64,000 nucleotides of DNA from Streptomyces sp. NRRL F-5123 (GTDB lineage: Bacteria; Actinomycetota; Actinomycetes; Streptomycetales; Streptomycetaceae), in assembly GCF_000721495.1 (NCBI RefSeq), contig NZ_JOHY01000045.1, positions 41,678 to 105,677 on the forward strand, written 5' to 3'. The first letter of the stretch is position 1. Every line of letters begins with the position of its first letter. Of the stretch, positions 1-8,869 are shown piece by piece. The position numbers and the translations under genes are program-made. The notes beneath the pieces are model-generated. The model ran no database searches. It was given only the letters and a program-made list of their open reading frames with translations, and had not been told where the DNA came from.

Positions 1-890
1 ACCGTCCGGCCCGGGCAGTTGGGGTCGTGCTGCCACGCGGGCTTGTCCACCCACGCCGAGCAGCCGCTGCCCGCGCCCTGCCACGCACTCTCCGACCACC
101 CGCGGGCGGTGCCGGGATCGCGGGTCAGCGTGGTGCCGCCGACCGCGAGCACGCTGCTGTACGCCGCCGGGACGCCCGGGATGCCGTAGCCGGCGTCCCC
201 CGAGGAGGCCACGACCGCCACGCCCGGGTGGGTGTAGTGGTCGGCGTACGACGCGTTCGGGCCGCTCTCGGCCGCGGTGTAGCTGTTGGAGATCTCGGTG
301 GCACCGAGCGCGGCCGCCGTGTCGACGGACGCGGCGAGCGTGTCCCCGGCGGCCTGGTCGGCCTCCACCAGCAGCAGGTGGCAGGAGGGGCACAGCGCCG
401 AGGCCGCGTCGAGGTCGAGCGCGGTCTCCGTCGACCAGCCCTGGTCGGGCGGGAGCGGGGCACCGGCCCCGCGCTGGTTCACCTTGCGGAAGCAGCCGTT
501 GGCCGTGGTGCAGGCGGGCAGGCCGAACGTCGTGCGGTAGACGGCGAGATCGGCCTCCGCCTGCGCGGCGTCGCCCGCCTCGACGACGGCGACGGTCTGC
601 CCGGTGCCCCCGGCCGCGGGCAGCCCGTAGGCCGCGCGCAGCTCCGCCGGACCGTAGCCGGGCGGCAGCGCGGCCTGCGCCGCGGTGGCCGCGTGCGGGC
701 CGCGCACCCCCTTCCCGGCGTGCAGGTCGGTGCGCACCTGGGCGAGGCAGCGGGCGAAGCCCGGCTTCGGGGTGCCGCACACGTCGCGGAGGTGCGGGGA
801 GGCGGCGGCCGCCCTGCCCGCGGGGACCACGGCAAGGGCCGCGACCGTGGCGAGTGCGGTCAGGTACGGGCGTACGGCTGCGGGCCTCAT
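1..890 (-). CDS. Secreted S53 (sedolisin)-like serine protease, C-terminus beyond window
   Basis: The reading frame starts with ATG at 888-890 and runs off the left window edge after about 296 codons. A signal peptide covers roughly residues 1-30. The mature part has the sedolisin pattern of a catalytic Glu155 and Asp159 (motif TETALDLD) and the oxyanion Asp232 in VASSGDAGYG. The catalytic Ser (SGTS-type motif) would lie outside the window. The start overlaps the stop of the upstream gene by ATGA, so the two are probably translated together. It is a close paralogue of the protease at 50702-51904, with the Glu/Asp pair at the same residue numbers. Family assignment is by motif only. A secreted endopeptidase role is inferred. 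Confidence 0.85.
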   Translation of the reverse strand, partial: MRPAAVRPYLTALATVAALAVVPAGRAAAASPHLRDVCGTPKPGFARCLAQVRTDLHAGKGVRGPHAATAAQAALPPGYGPAELRAAYGLPAAGGTGQTVAVVEAGDAAQAEADLAVYRTTFGLPACTTANGCFRKVNQRGAGAPLPPDQGWSTETALDLDAASALCPSCHLLLVEADQAAGDTLAASVDTAAALGATEISNSYTAAESGPNASYADHYTHPGVAVVASSGDAGYGIPGVPAAYSSVLAVGGTTLTRDPGTARGWSESAWQGAGSGCSAWVDKPAWQHDPNCPGRT

Positions 891-3103
891 CGTGTGCTCC
901 CCGGGGCGATGCCGTAGGCGGCGGTGACGGTCTGGGTGATCGAGCCGCCGGCGCCGTCCGCCGCGGTGACCTCGATCGACGGGGCGGCGGTGCCGGTGTT
1001 CCGCCAGTCGGCGTGGTAATTGCCGGCGCTGCCGGTGAGCGCGGCGGGCTGCCAGGTCGCGCCGCCGTCGAAGGAGACCGACACGGTGGCGGACGTGACG
1101 GGGGCGTGCGAGCCCCGGCCGTCGTAGGACAGGTGGCCCACGGTGAGGTCCAGGCCCTGGGTGCCGCCTTCCGGCCCGGTGTTGGACGGGTCGGTGTCGA
1201 GCCGGTAGGTGAGGGTGAGCGCGGGCATGATGCGGCAGCCGGCCGCCGGGCAGGGCACGTCCGCCGGCAGGTCGAGGCCGGGGTCGGCGCCCCGGCCCGG
1301 GTCGTGGAAGGCGAGTTCGGTGCGGGTCCGCACCGACTGGCCGGCGCCCGTGGCGGAGCGGTCGGTGTCCAGGACGGCGCGGTAGTCCGCGGGCCCGTCC
1401 CCGGCGGACACCCGGGCGCCGATCACGTCCGGCTCGTCGACGAGCCGGGTGCCGTCCCGGGAGAGCGTGAAGTCCGTGTCCGCGGCGACGCTGCCGACGT
1501 GGTCCGGCTCGCTGTCGCCGGTCGGCAGGTAGAGGGTGAACTGCCCGCCGCCGGCGCACGCGGTGCATTCGCGTACCTGCTGGTCGTGGTGGGTGCCCAG
1601 GCCGGGGGCGAGCGGCCCGTGGGCCCAGTCGACCGTGCGGGTGGAGCCCGGCGCGAGGGTCAGGGTGTCGGAGTCGAACGTGTCGAGCTGCGCCGTCACG
1701 GTGCCGAAGGCCCACCCGCCGCCGTCCGCGGTGCCGACGTATTCGGTGCGGCTGCCCGGCACGGCCTGGCGGCCCTGGTCGACGGGCGGCGGCAGGACGG
1801 TCTGGCCGGCCGCCTCCACCGCCCGGGTGAAGCCGTCGACGGGCAGCACGTAGAGGGAGCCGGGGGCCCCGCCCGCCGCCGGGTCCGCGGAGAACCGGTG
1901 CTCCACGGTGGCCAGTTCGCCGGGCTCGGCGCGGAAGGCCTGATCCGCGGGCACGTCGTCGGAGCCGAACGCCACGTCGTAGCGGTACGCCCCGCCGTCC
2001 GGCGCCGCGCCGCCCCACTGGACGACGTACCGCGAACCGGCCGCGGCCGCGGGCCGCGCGTTGACGTAGACGGGCACGGTCGCCGGACTGCCGACCTGGA
2101 CGCTGTCGAAGGTGACGTTTCCGGACGGCCCGGTGCGGAACCAGGTGAGCTTGAGGACGTCCGCGGTGGCGGGCTGCGGGGTGGTGACGGTGACGCGCCG
2201 GTCGGCGGCGGCCTCCTCGACGGCGACGGTGGTGTCGGGGCCGTCCTCGGCGACCGTGGTGTCCTGCGCCACCTCGCGCCAGGCGGTCTCGGCGCCGTCC
2301 GCGGCGCGGTCGACGAACAGCGTGTAGACGGCGTAGTGCCCCGCGGGCACCTGGACGTTGCCCTCGCCGTTCTCGACGGGCACGACCGTGCCGAAGCGGC
2401 TCACGTCGTCGGTGTTGAGCACGATGCTGCCCAGCGGCGTGTTCCCCGGCCCGCCGGACAGGCCGCGGGCGCTGATCCGCAGGGTGTGCAGCGGGAAGTG
2501 CGGGCGGGCGGCGGTGCCGGTGCCGGTGCCGCCGAGCCGCACCGACTCCAGCGCCGGCGGCAGGCGCCGCTCCCGCACGGCCCGGCCGAACGCGGCGGCC
2601 GAGCCCGGGTCCAGGACGCCGGTGGCGGTGCTGCCGGTGACGGAGGTGAGCCGCACCCCGGGCGGGGCGGCGGGCGGGGTGCCCGCGGCGAAGGTCAGGT
2701 CCAGGGGTGTTCGGCCGCCGGCGGTGCTCTGCCGGGCGAGGGCGGTGACGTCGAAGAGGGAGAGGTCGAGCCGCCGGCCCACCTCCGGCAGGACGTCGGC
2801 CGGAACGGCGTAGGTGTCGCCGCCCCCGCCGCCGAAGGACACCAGCGTGGCGGCGGGGCCGTCCTGCGGCAGCATCCGGTAGCCGCTTACGTGACGACCC
2901 GTCGTGCCGACCAGCAGCCGCTGACCGGTGACGAGGGCGACAGTCCTCGACGCGGGTGCCGGCACCGTGGCGGCGGTGCCGGCGGGGCCCGCCTGCGCGG
3001 CGCCGCTCGCGGTGCCGCCTGCGGCTCCTGCCGCGGCCAGCGCGAGCGCGACCGCCGCGCGGGCGAGCGCCCGGACCGGGCGGCCCCTTCGTCTCGTGAG
3101 CAT
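887..3103 (-). CDS. Secreted multidomain protein, protease accessory-like without catalytic triad
   Basis: This encodes a 738-residue exported protein. ATG at 3101-3103 is chosen because GGAGG lies 6-7 nt upstream; an upstream in-frame ATG at 3169 lacks a ribosome site. An Arg-rich n-region and Ala-rich hydrophobic stretch form the signal peptide (about 1-40). Residues about 50-120 (VALVTGQRLLVG through SLFDVTALAR) look like the N-terminal region common in large Streptomyces S8 proteases. Beta-rich domains follow, ending in a segment with VSVSFDGGATWQ. I see no Asp/His/Ser or Glu/Asp/Ser catalytic motifs. It overlaps the S53-like protease gene by 4 nt, so it may be an inhibitor, chaperone or substrate-binding partner. 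The function is inferred from context. Confidence 0.8.
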   Translation of the reverse strand: MLTRRRGRPVRALARAAVALALAAAGAAGGTASGAAQAGPAGTAATVPAPASRTVALVTGQRLLVGTTGRHVSGYRMLPQDGPAATLVSFGGGGGDTYAVPADVLPEVGRRLDLSLFDVTALARQSTAGGRTPLDLTFAAGTPPAAPPGVRLTSVTGSTATGVLDPGSAAAFGRAVRERRLPPALESVRLGGTGTGTAARPHFPLHTLRISARGLSGGPGNTPLGSIVLNTDDVSRFGTVVPVENGEGNVQVPAGHYAVYTLFVDRAADGAETAWREVAQDTTVAEDGPDTTVAVEEAAADRRVTVTTPQPATADVLKLTWFRTGPSGNVTFDSVQVGSPATVPVYVNARPAAAAGSRYVVQWGGAAPDGGAYRYDVAFGSDDVPADQAFRAEPGELATVEHRFSADPAAGGAPGSLYVLPVDGFTRAVEAAGQTVLPPPVDQGRQAVPGSRTEYVGTADGGGWAFGTVTAQLDTFDSDTLTLAPGSTRTVDWAHGPLAPGLGTHHDQQVRECTACAGGGQFTLYLPTGDSEPDHVGSVAADTDFTLSRDGTRLVDEPDVIGARVSAGDGPADYRAVLDTDRSATGAGQSVRTRTELAFHDPGRGADPGLDLPADVPCPAAGCRIMPALTLTYRLDTDPSNTGPEGGTQGLDLTVGHLSYDGRGSHAPVTSATVSVSFDGGATWQPAALTGSAGNYHADWRNTGTAAPSIEVTAADGAGGSITQTVTAAYGIAPGSTR

Positions 3104-3263
3104 GTTGCCTCCGTGGGGGGATAGGCGTGGGGGGACAGTTCGCCGTGCGGACACTCGCTGGGCCGCCAACTCGCCGCAACGCCACGGGATTCCACTGTGT
3201 CACGAGTGACGCACGGGACACAGGTGGCGTACGTCCTCGATGCTCGGGCCGGTCCCGGACATG

Positions 3264-3296
3264 CCGGTGCCCCCGCGGGGTTCGCGGGGGCACCGG
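3264..3296. terminator. GC-rich hairpin between chitinase and protease operon
   Basis: A perfect 14-bp inverted repeat (arms CCGGTGCCCCCGCG and complement, 5-nt loop) lies at 3264-3277 and 3283-3296. It sits between the chitinase stop and the next minus-strand start. It may back up the stronger hairpin at 3322-3366. Confidence 0.5.
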
Positions 3297-3321
3297 GTGT
3301 CCGCGGGGATCCTCCGCAGCC

Positions 3322-3366
3322 CCGCGCCCCGGTCCGTGACGGGGCTCGTCACGGACCGGGGCGCGG
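3322..3366 (-). terminator. Intrinsic-type terminator hairpin downstream of chitinase
   Basis: A perfect 20-bp inverted repeat (3322-3341 and 3347-3366) has a 5-nt loop and begins about 24 bp after the chitinase stop codon. Stem length and position fit a Streptomyces terminator, which usually lacks a long U tract. Confidence 0.75.
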
Positions 3367-3389
3367 GGCCGGGCTGCTCCGGCGGGGCG

Positions 3390-4900
3390 TCAGCGTCCCT
3401 GGAGGGACCTGACGTTGTCGCCGAAGGTCCAGCCCTTCGAGCCGTCCCAGTTGATCGACCAGGTCATCAGGCCCTTCAACGAGCCGCCGAAGGCGTTCCA
3501 CGACTGGCCGACCAGGCCGGGCGACATGTAGCCGCCGCCCGCGCCGGGCTGCGCGGGCAGGCCGGGCACCTGCTTGTCGTACGGCACCTTGATCGTGGTG
3601 CCCTGGACGGTCAGGCCGTTGTTGAGGCACGTGGTCTGGGCGGTGAAGCCCGCGACCGTACCGGCCTCGTACGAGTCGCCGGAGCAGCCGTACATGCTGC
3701 CGTTGTAGTACTGCATGTTCAGCCACCACAGCCGGCCGTTGTCCACGTACTTCTTCACGATCGGCAGGTACGCGCCCCAGATCGAGCCGTAGGTGACGCT
3801 GCCGCCGGTGACGTACGCGGTCTCGGGCGCCATCGTCAGGCCGAAGCCCGCGGGCATCTGGGCCAGCACGCCGTCGATGATGCGCTCCAGGTTGGCCTGC
3901 GAGGCGGACAGCGTGCCGATGCTGCCGCTGCCGGACAGGCCGGTCTCGATGTCGATGTCGATGCCGTCGAAGTTGTACTGCTTGAGGATCGGCACGACGG
4001 TCGCCACGAAGCGGTCCGCGACCGTGCTCGACGACAGGTCGATGCCCGCGGCGGCGCCGCCGATGGACATCAGGATCGTCGCCCCGGCCGCCTTGGCCTG
4101 GCACATCTCGGCGGGCGTGGCGACCTTGACGCCGCTGTCCATGCCGTCCTGCCACTCGACGGTGCCGTCCGAGAGGATGACCGGGAAGGCCGCGTTGATG
4201 ACGTTGTAGCCGTGCTGGCCGATCCGGCTGTCGGTGACGGGCGTCCAGCCGAGGCCGGGGTGGACGCCGTTCGCGGCGCCGTCCCAGTTCTCCCAGTAGC
4301 CCTGGAGGACCTTGCCCGAGGGCCGGGGCTTGGTGGCGCAGGTGCTGCCCGGCGGGGTGGTGGGGGGCGGGGTCGTCGGCGGGGTGGTGGGCGGAGTGGT
4401 GGTCGGCGAGGTCGGGGGCGTCGTGGTGGGCGAGGTCGGCGGGGTGGTCGTCGGCGAGGTGGGCGGCGTCGTGCCGGTGCCGCCGGGGCCGGTGAGCGAC
4501 ACGTCGTCCGCAAGGTAGGCGGGCTGGCCGTACCAGCCGTGCACGTACACCGTCACCGAGGTGGTGTTCGCGCCGGTGGTGAAGCTGACGCCGAGCTGCT
4601 GGTACGAGGAGGCGCCCGGCGTCCAGGTGGACGGGTCGGTGCCGCCGGTGCCGGTCGCGCCGATGTAGACGTAGCTGCCCTGGACGTACGCGCGTCGGCC
4701 ACCAGGTTGGCGGCCGCGGCGCCGGCCGCCGCCCCGGAGCCGACGAGCGCGACGCACGCGCCCAGGACGGCCGCGGCACTCACTCCGGCGACGGTGCGGT
4801 TCACGGCGGCGTACCGGCGCGCGGTACGGCCGGTGCGCGCCGCGACGGCCGCCTGTGGGCGGGCCGTCCGGCGTGGAACGGGCAACCTCCGACGGAACAT
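3390..4900 (-). pseudogene. GH18 chitinase with CBM, frameshifted between signal peptide and body
   Basis: The gene begins at ATG 4898-4900 (AAGGGAG upstream) with a clear signal peptide that ends near GAAAGAAAANLV. At about 4690 the protein must change frame: the body resumes in another frame at AYVQGSYVYIG, the second half of a carbohydrate-binding module. A Thr/Pro linker follows, then a GH18 catalytic domain with the DxxDxDxE motif (FDGIDIDIE, near 3955-3980) ending at the stop at 3390. Related chitinases have about 40-50 more CBM residues between NLV and the AYVQG strand, so an out-of-frame internal deletion is likely. In the continuous downstream frame (open to 4988) the N-terminus is Arg-rich and has no signal peptide. 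A sequencing or assembly error cannot be excluded. Chitin hydrolysis outside the cell is the expected role if intact. Confidence 0.8.
4340..4490 (-). repeat. Thr/Pro linker repeat in chitinase
   Basis: Short direct repeats encode TPPTSPTT-like units that form the flexible linker between the binding module and the GH18 domain. They are coding low-complexity repeats, not a CRISPR array. Confidence 0.8.
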
Positions 4901-5038
4901 GCTGTGCTCCCTTCTCGCCACGTGCCAAGGGCATGAGCAAGTGAGTGGGGGAGGGCTTGACGCCCGGCTCAGGGTGAAGTGGAGACATGCGCGCGTGTGA
5001 CCGTCGGGATCGTAGGAGCGGCAGCAGGGCGCGTCAAT

Positions 5039-5066
5039 AGGTCTGGACCAAAAGAGGTCTGGACCA
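5039..5066 (-). promoter_or_regulatory. Chitinase promoter direct repeats (dre-like)
   Basis: Read on the minus strand, the 12-mer TGGTCCAGACCT occurs twice (5055-5066 and 5039-5050), separated by 4 bp. Such 12-bp direct repeats mark Streptomyces chitinase promoters and overlap the DasR-responsive element TGGTCTAGACCA (10 of 12 bases match). They lie about 140-165 bp upstream of the chitinase start. Regulation by chitin or N-acetylglucosamine is inferred from this known association. The same 12-mer recurs at 17989-18000. Confidence 0.85.
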
Positions 5067-5154
5067 AAGTCGGATCGGGCCACGCCCGGGACCTGCGGAT
5101 CGACTCCGGGTCAGGGCTCGCGCCGGCGCTTTCCGTTCGGCCGGGCGCCCGGTG

Positions 5155-5550
5155 TCACGCCGTCGGGGGCGGTGTCCAGGCCGCCACGAGGTCGACCAGG
5201 CCGGGGAAGCGGGCGTCGAGGTCCTCGACGCGGACGTGGCTGCGGCGTTCGAGGCCGTACTGGCGCTGGCGGGTGACGCCCGCCTCGCGCAGCGCCTTGA
5301 AGTGGTGGGTGAGCGACGACTTGGGCCGGTCGAGTCCGAACCAGCCGCAGGAGTGGTCGAAGTCCTCGGACTCCAGGAGGAGTTTGCGGACGATCGTCAG
5401 CCGCAGCGGATCGCTGAGCGCGCCGAGCACGGTCTCCAGGCGCAGCTCTTCGACACCCGGCTCCGGCAGCGGTTCGGGCAGGCCGGACGGCTCGGGCAGC
5501 ACCGTGACGGCGCGTGCGGCCGCCCCGTTCGGGGTCCTGGCCGGGGACAT
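5155..5550 (-). CDS. ArsR-family transcriptional regulator
   Basis: This encodes a 131-residue winged-helix protein. LGALSDPLRLTIVRKLL is the first helix pair, and KSSLTHHFKALREAGVT is the recognition helix typical of ArsR/SmtB repressors. A cysteine occurs in HSCGWFGLD, but I see no classical metal-binding ELCVCDL motif, so it need not sense metal. It is divergent from the MFS exporter at 5661, with 110 bp between them that contain an inverted repeat. It probably represses the exporter and itself. The inducer is unknown. Confidence 0.88.
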   Translation of the reverse strand: MSPARTPNGAAARAVTVLPEPSGLPEPLPEPGVEELRLETVLGALSDPLRLTIVRKLLLESEDFDHSCGWFGLDRPKSSLTHHFKALREAGVTRQRQYGLERRSHVRVEDLDARFPGLVDLVAAWTPPPTA

Positions 5551-5579
5551 GGGCGACTCCTCGTCGACGCGGAATGCTT

Positions 5580-5597
5580 GTACGACTTCAATCGTAC
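5580..5597. promoter_or_regulatory. Probable operator between ArsR and MFS genes
   Basis: The inverted repeat GTACGA-N6-TCGTAC lies in the divergent intergenic region. A further TCGTAC half-site is at 5620-5625. Position and symmetry suit binding by the dimeric ArsR protein encoded next to it. Confidence 0.55.
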
Positions 5598-5660
5598 TGC
5601 ATGCTAAGTTCGACTCGACTCGTACTGCTGGAGGTCAGCAGCACATCGGGAGGAGCAGTC

Positions 5661-6914
5661 ATGTCCGAAACCCGGAGCAGATCCGTCCAGGCCGTCGGTG
5701 CAAGGCCGCGCAGCGGGGCCGCGGGGCTGCCTGCCGCGCCGCTGCGGTGGGTGTGGCTGGCGGCCTGGCCGGTCACGGCGGTGTTCGTGCTCTCGAACGC
5801 GGCGACCCCCCTGTACGTGCTGTGGCAGCGCGACATCGGCTTCTCCAAGGGCACCCTGACCGTGGTGTTCGCCTTCTACATCGTCGGCCTCCTCGGCTCG
5901 CTCCTGGTCTCCGGCGTGCTCTCCGACCGCCTCGGACGCAAGCCCGTCCTGCTGCCCGCCCTGGCGCTCGCCCTCGCCGCCTGCCTGGTCTTCGCGACCG
6001 CCACCAGCGTGGCCGCGCTCGTCGTGGCGCGGCTCTTCACCGGGATCGCGGTCGGCGCCGCCGTCTCGGCCGGGATGGCCGCGGTGACCGACGTCGCCGG
6101 CCCGGGGCGCCGCCGCACCGGCGCGCTGCTCGCCTCCTGCGCCATGGTCTTCGGCGCCGGGCTCGGCCCGCTGCTCGCCGGTCTGCTGTCCGAACTGGCG
6201 CCCGCGCCGACCGTCACCGTCTTCGCCGTCGAGGCCGTCCTGCTGGCCACGGCGGTGCTCTGCGTCCTGCGGATGCCCGTGCGCCGCCCCGCCGCGCCCG
6301 GCCGGGGCGCCTGGGTGCGGGTGCCCGGGGTCCCGCGCGGCAACGGCCGCCGGCTCGCCCTCGGCATCGCGGTGTTCGCGCCCGGCATCACCGCGACGTC
6401 CTTCGTCCTGTCGCTCGGCCCCTCGCTGTTGTCCGGGCTGCTCGGCACCACCAACCGGATCGTCGCCGGGGCCACGGCGTTCGCGATGTTCCTGGCCGCC
6501 ACCGGCGTGCAGTTCGCCGTCCAGCGGCTGCGCCGCCGCACCGTCCTCGCCGCGGGTGCGGTGAGCACCGCGCTGGGCATGGCCGCGCTGGTCGCCGCCG
6601 TGCACACCTCGTCGGTGGCCGTCCTCGTCCTGTCCGCGCTGCTGGCGGGCGCGGGCCAGGGCATGGGCCAGCTCGGCGGCCTGTCGCTGCTCAACTCCGG
6701 CATCCCCCCGCAGCGCCTCGCCGAGGCCAACGCGGCGCTCAACGTGGGCGGTTACCTGCCGGCCGGCGTCCTGCCGGTCTCCGCCGGCTACCTGAGCGAC
6801 GCCGTGGGCCTGACCACCGGGGCCACCGTCTTCGGCGCCGTCCTCATGGGCCTCGCCGTCCTGGCCCTGGTGACGGTCCTGTCCACCCGGCGCCAGGTGA
6901 CGGACCCGGCCTGA
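5661..6914 (+). CDS. MFS drug/metabolite exporter
   Basis: This encodes a 417-residue integral membrane protein with about 12 hydrophobic segments. The loop motif SDRLGRKPVLL after the second segment is the MFS signature for proton-coupled transporters. ATG 5661 is preceded by GGGAGGAG at good spacing; the longer frame upstream overlaps the operator and is unlikely. The divergent ArsR gene suggests efflux that is switched on by a small molecule. The substrate cannot be told from sequence. Confidence 0.88.
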   Translation: MSETRSRSVQAVGARPRSGAAGLPAAPLRWVWLAAWPVTAVFVLSNAATPLYVLWQRDIGFSKGTLTVVFAFYIVGLLGSLLVSGVLSDRLGRKPVLLPALALALAACLVFATATSVAALVVARLFTGIAVGAAVSAGMAAVTDVAGPGRRRTGALLASCAMVFGAGLGPLLAGLLSELAPAPTVTVFAVEAVLLATAVLCVLRMPVRRPAAPGRGAWVRVPGVPRGNGRRLALGIAVFAPGITATSFVLSLGPSLLSGLLGTTNRIVAGATAFAMFLAATGVQFAVQRLRRRTVLAAGAVSTALGMAALVAAVHTSSVAVLVLSALLAGAGQGMGQLGGLSLLNSGIPPQRLAEANAALNVGGYLPAGVLPVSAGYLSDAVGLTTGATVFGAVLMGLAVLALVTVLSTRRQVTDPA

Positions 6915-7007
6915 CGAAGTGCCGCCCGGCGCCGGACGGTTGGCCGCGAGGGCGCCGTGTTACGGTCGCCGCGGATGCGTCACGGCGCGGGGGCGGAGGG
7001 GCGGCCG

Positions 7008-8768
7008 GTGCGGACCGACACGGAGCAGCCGCGGGGCGGCGGGCGCCCGCCGCCCCGCGAGGACGCCGAACCCCCCGCCTCCGCCTGGCGGTTGCTGGCG
7101 CGGGCGCTGCGCCGCAACGCGCGCGGCGCCGCGGCGGTGGTCGCCCTGCTCTCGGTCTGGCAGTTCTCCGAGGCGATGGTGTCCGTGGTCGTAGGCATGA
7201 TCATCGACCACGCCGTGGCGGCGGGCAGTTCCCGCGCCCTCCTGGCGTGGGGCGGGTTGCTGGCACTGGTCTTCGCGTCCCTGATGGTCTGCTACTTCCA
7301 CGGCGCCGCCGGGGCGTTCCGTACCGACCAGCGCGAACGCCACCGGCTGCGGGTCGAGATCGCCGGGCACGTCCTGCGGCCGGCCGGCGCCCGCAGCGGC
7401 GCGCTGCCCGGCGCGACGCTGTCGCTGGCCACCGCCGACGCGGAGAGCGCCGGCACGCTCGCCCAGCCCGTCGGCTACACGCTCGCCTCGGCGGCGGCCG
7501 TGCTGGGCAGCGCGGTGATCCTGCTGCGCATCGACCTGGTGACCGGCCTCGTGGTCCTGCTGGGCATGCCGCTCCTGGTGGCCCTCACCCAGTTCGCCAC
7601 CCCCGCCGTCTCGCGGCGGAGCCGCGACCAGCTCACCGAGGTCGCCCGCACCTCCGCCCTCGCCGCGGACCTGGTACGCGGGCTGCGCGTCCTGAGGGGC
7701 CTCGGCGCCGAGGACGAGGCCGTCGCGCGCTACCGGGCGAGCAGCCGGGCCGCCACGGCCGCGGGGATCCGGCTCGCCGGATCGCACGGCGTGCTCGAAG
7801 CGCTCTCCACCGGGCTCGGCGGGCTGTTCCTCGCCGCGGTCACCCTGCTTGCGGGCAGCCGCGCACTGGACGGCACCGTCTCGACGGGGGACCTCGTCGC
7901 GATCGTCGGCCTCACCCAATTCCTCGCGGTACCGCTGCGGGCGCTGGGCCGCACCGGCGAGCAGGTGGGGTCCGCGTACGCGGCCGCCTCCCGCATCGCC
8001 GAATTCCTGGCCACGCCCCCGCTGCTGGCCGCCGGTGACGGGGTCGCGCCCGGCAGCGCCGCGGGGCTCTCGCTCGAGGACGTGACCGCGGGCGCGCTGC
8101 GCGGCTTCTCCCTCGCCTCCCGGCCGGGCGAGCTGCTGTGCCTCGTCGTCCCCGACCCCGCCGCCACCGGCACGCTCGTCCGGGTGCTGGCCGGCGAGAT
8201 CCACGGGGCCGCCCTCGACGGCCAGGTCCTGCTGGACGGCACACCGCTCGCTGCGCTGAGCCTCCACGACCGCAACCGCCGGCTGCTGGTGAACCCCCGT
8301 CACGCCCACCTCCTGCACGGCACCCTGCGCGGCAACCTCGACCCCGGGGGCCGCCACGCCGACGCCGCCCTCGCCCGCTTCCTCGACGCCGCGGCCGCGC
8401 AGGACGTCGCCGCCCTCGACGGCAAGGGCCTGGACCAGCCGGTGGCCGCCGGCGGGACGACGTACTCCGGCGGTCAGCGGCAGCGCGTCGCCCTCGCCCG
8501 GGCGCTCGCCGCCGACCCGCCGGTCCTCGTGCTCGACCATCCGACGACCGCCGTCGACGCGGTCACCGAGCAGCGGATCGGCGCCGGCATCAGAGCGCTG
8601 CGCCACGCCCCGGCGAGCGACCGCACCACCTGGATCGTCACCACGAGCCCCGCCCTGCTCGGCGCCGCGGACCGCGTCGTCGTCGTCCGCGACGGCCGCG
8701 TCCGCGCCGAGGGCACCCACCGCGAACTGACCGCCGACCGCGACTACCGGGAGTTGGTGCTGCGATGA
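7008..8768 (+). CDS. ABC exporter subunit A, degenerate Walker motifs, intact signature
   Basis: This encodes a 586-residue half-transporter: a six-helix membrane domain (about 30-320) followed by a nucleotide-binding domain. The Walker A position (about 380-390) reads VVPDPAATGTL and lacks the GxxGxGK lysine. Walker B (about 506-512) reads VLVLDHP, with His instead of the catalytic Glu. The signature YSGGQRQRVALARAL (about 486-500) is perfect. GTG 7008 is chosen for GGAGGGG 6 nt upstream; ATGs at 6957 and 6975 are alternatives. The gene at 8866 has the mirror-image defects, so the two should form one heterodimer with a single working ATP site. The substrate is unknown. Confidence 0.87.
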   Translation: MRTDTEQPRGGGRPPPREDAEPPASAWRLLARALRRNARGAAAVVALLSVWQFSEAMVSVVVGMIIDHAVAAGSSRALLAWGGLLALVFASLMVCYFHGAAGAFRTDQRERHRLRVEIAGHVLRPAGARSGALPGATLSLATADAESAGTLAQPVGYTLASAAAVLGSAVILLRIDLVTGLVVLLGMPLLVALTQFATPAVSRRSRDQLTEVARTSALAADLVRGLRVLRGLGAEDEAVARYRASSRAATAAGIRLAGSHGVLEALSTGLGGLFLAAVTLLAGSRALDGTVSTGDLVAIVGLTQFLAVPLRALGRTGEQVGSAYAAASRIAEFLATPPLLAAGDGVAPGSAAGLSLEDVTAGALRGFSLASRPGELLCLVVPDPAATGTLVRVLAGEIHGAALDGQVLLDGTPLAALSLHDRNRRLLVNPRHAHLLHGTLRGNLDPGGRHADAALARFLDAAAAQDVAALDGKGLDQPVAAGGTTYSGGQRQRVALARALAADPPVLVLDHPTTAVDAVTEQRIGAGIRALRHAPASDRTTWIVTTSPALLGAADRVVVVRDGRVRAEGTHRELTADRDYRELVLR

Positions 8769-8869
8769 GGAAGAAGCCGCCGCGGTCCGGGCCCGGGCGC
8801 GCGAGGTGCGGTGTGCACGGGCGCGGGGCCGCCGCGTACCGCGGCCGGCGGGAGGCGGTGCGGCCGTGA
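8765..8869 (+). CDS. Possible 34-residue coupling ORF between ABC subunits
   Basis: ATG 8765 overlaps the stop of the first ABC gene (ATGA). The frame ends at TGA 8867-8869, overlapping the GTG start of the second gene. The product is a short, very basic peptide with no recognisable fold. It may only serve translational coupling or be a chance frame. Confidence 0.2.
   Translation: MRKKPPRSGPGRARCGVHGRGAAAYRGRREAVRP

Noticed and set aside
854..3124. 756-codon open frame on the plus strand
   Set aside because: Antisense to the secreted accessory protein gene, which has a signal peptide and ribosome site; the plus frame has neither.
4340..4490. Possible CRISPR-like short repeats
   Set aside because: Irregular repeats without spacers that encode the Thr/Pro linker of the chitinase.
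4979..8038. 1,019-codon plus-strand frame across the ArsR, MFS and ABC genes
   Set aside because: It crosses several genes in a different frame and shows only Arg/Gly/Pro-rich sequence.
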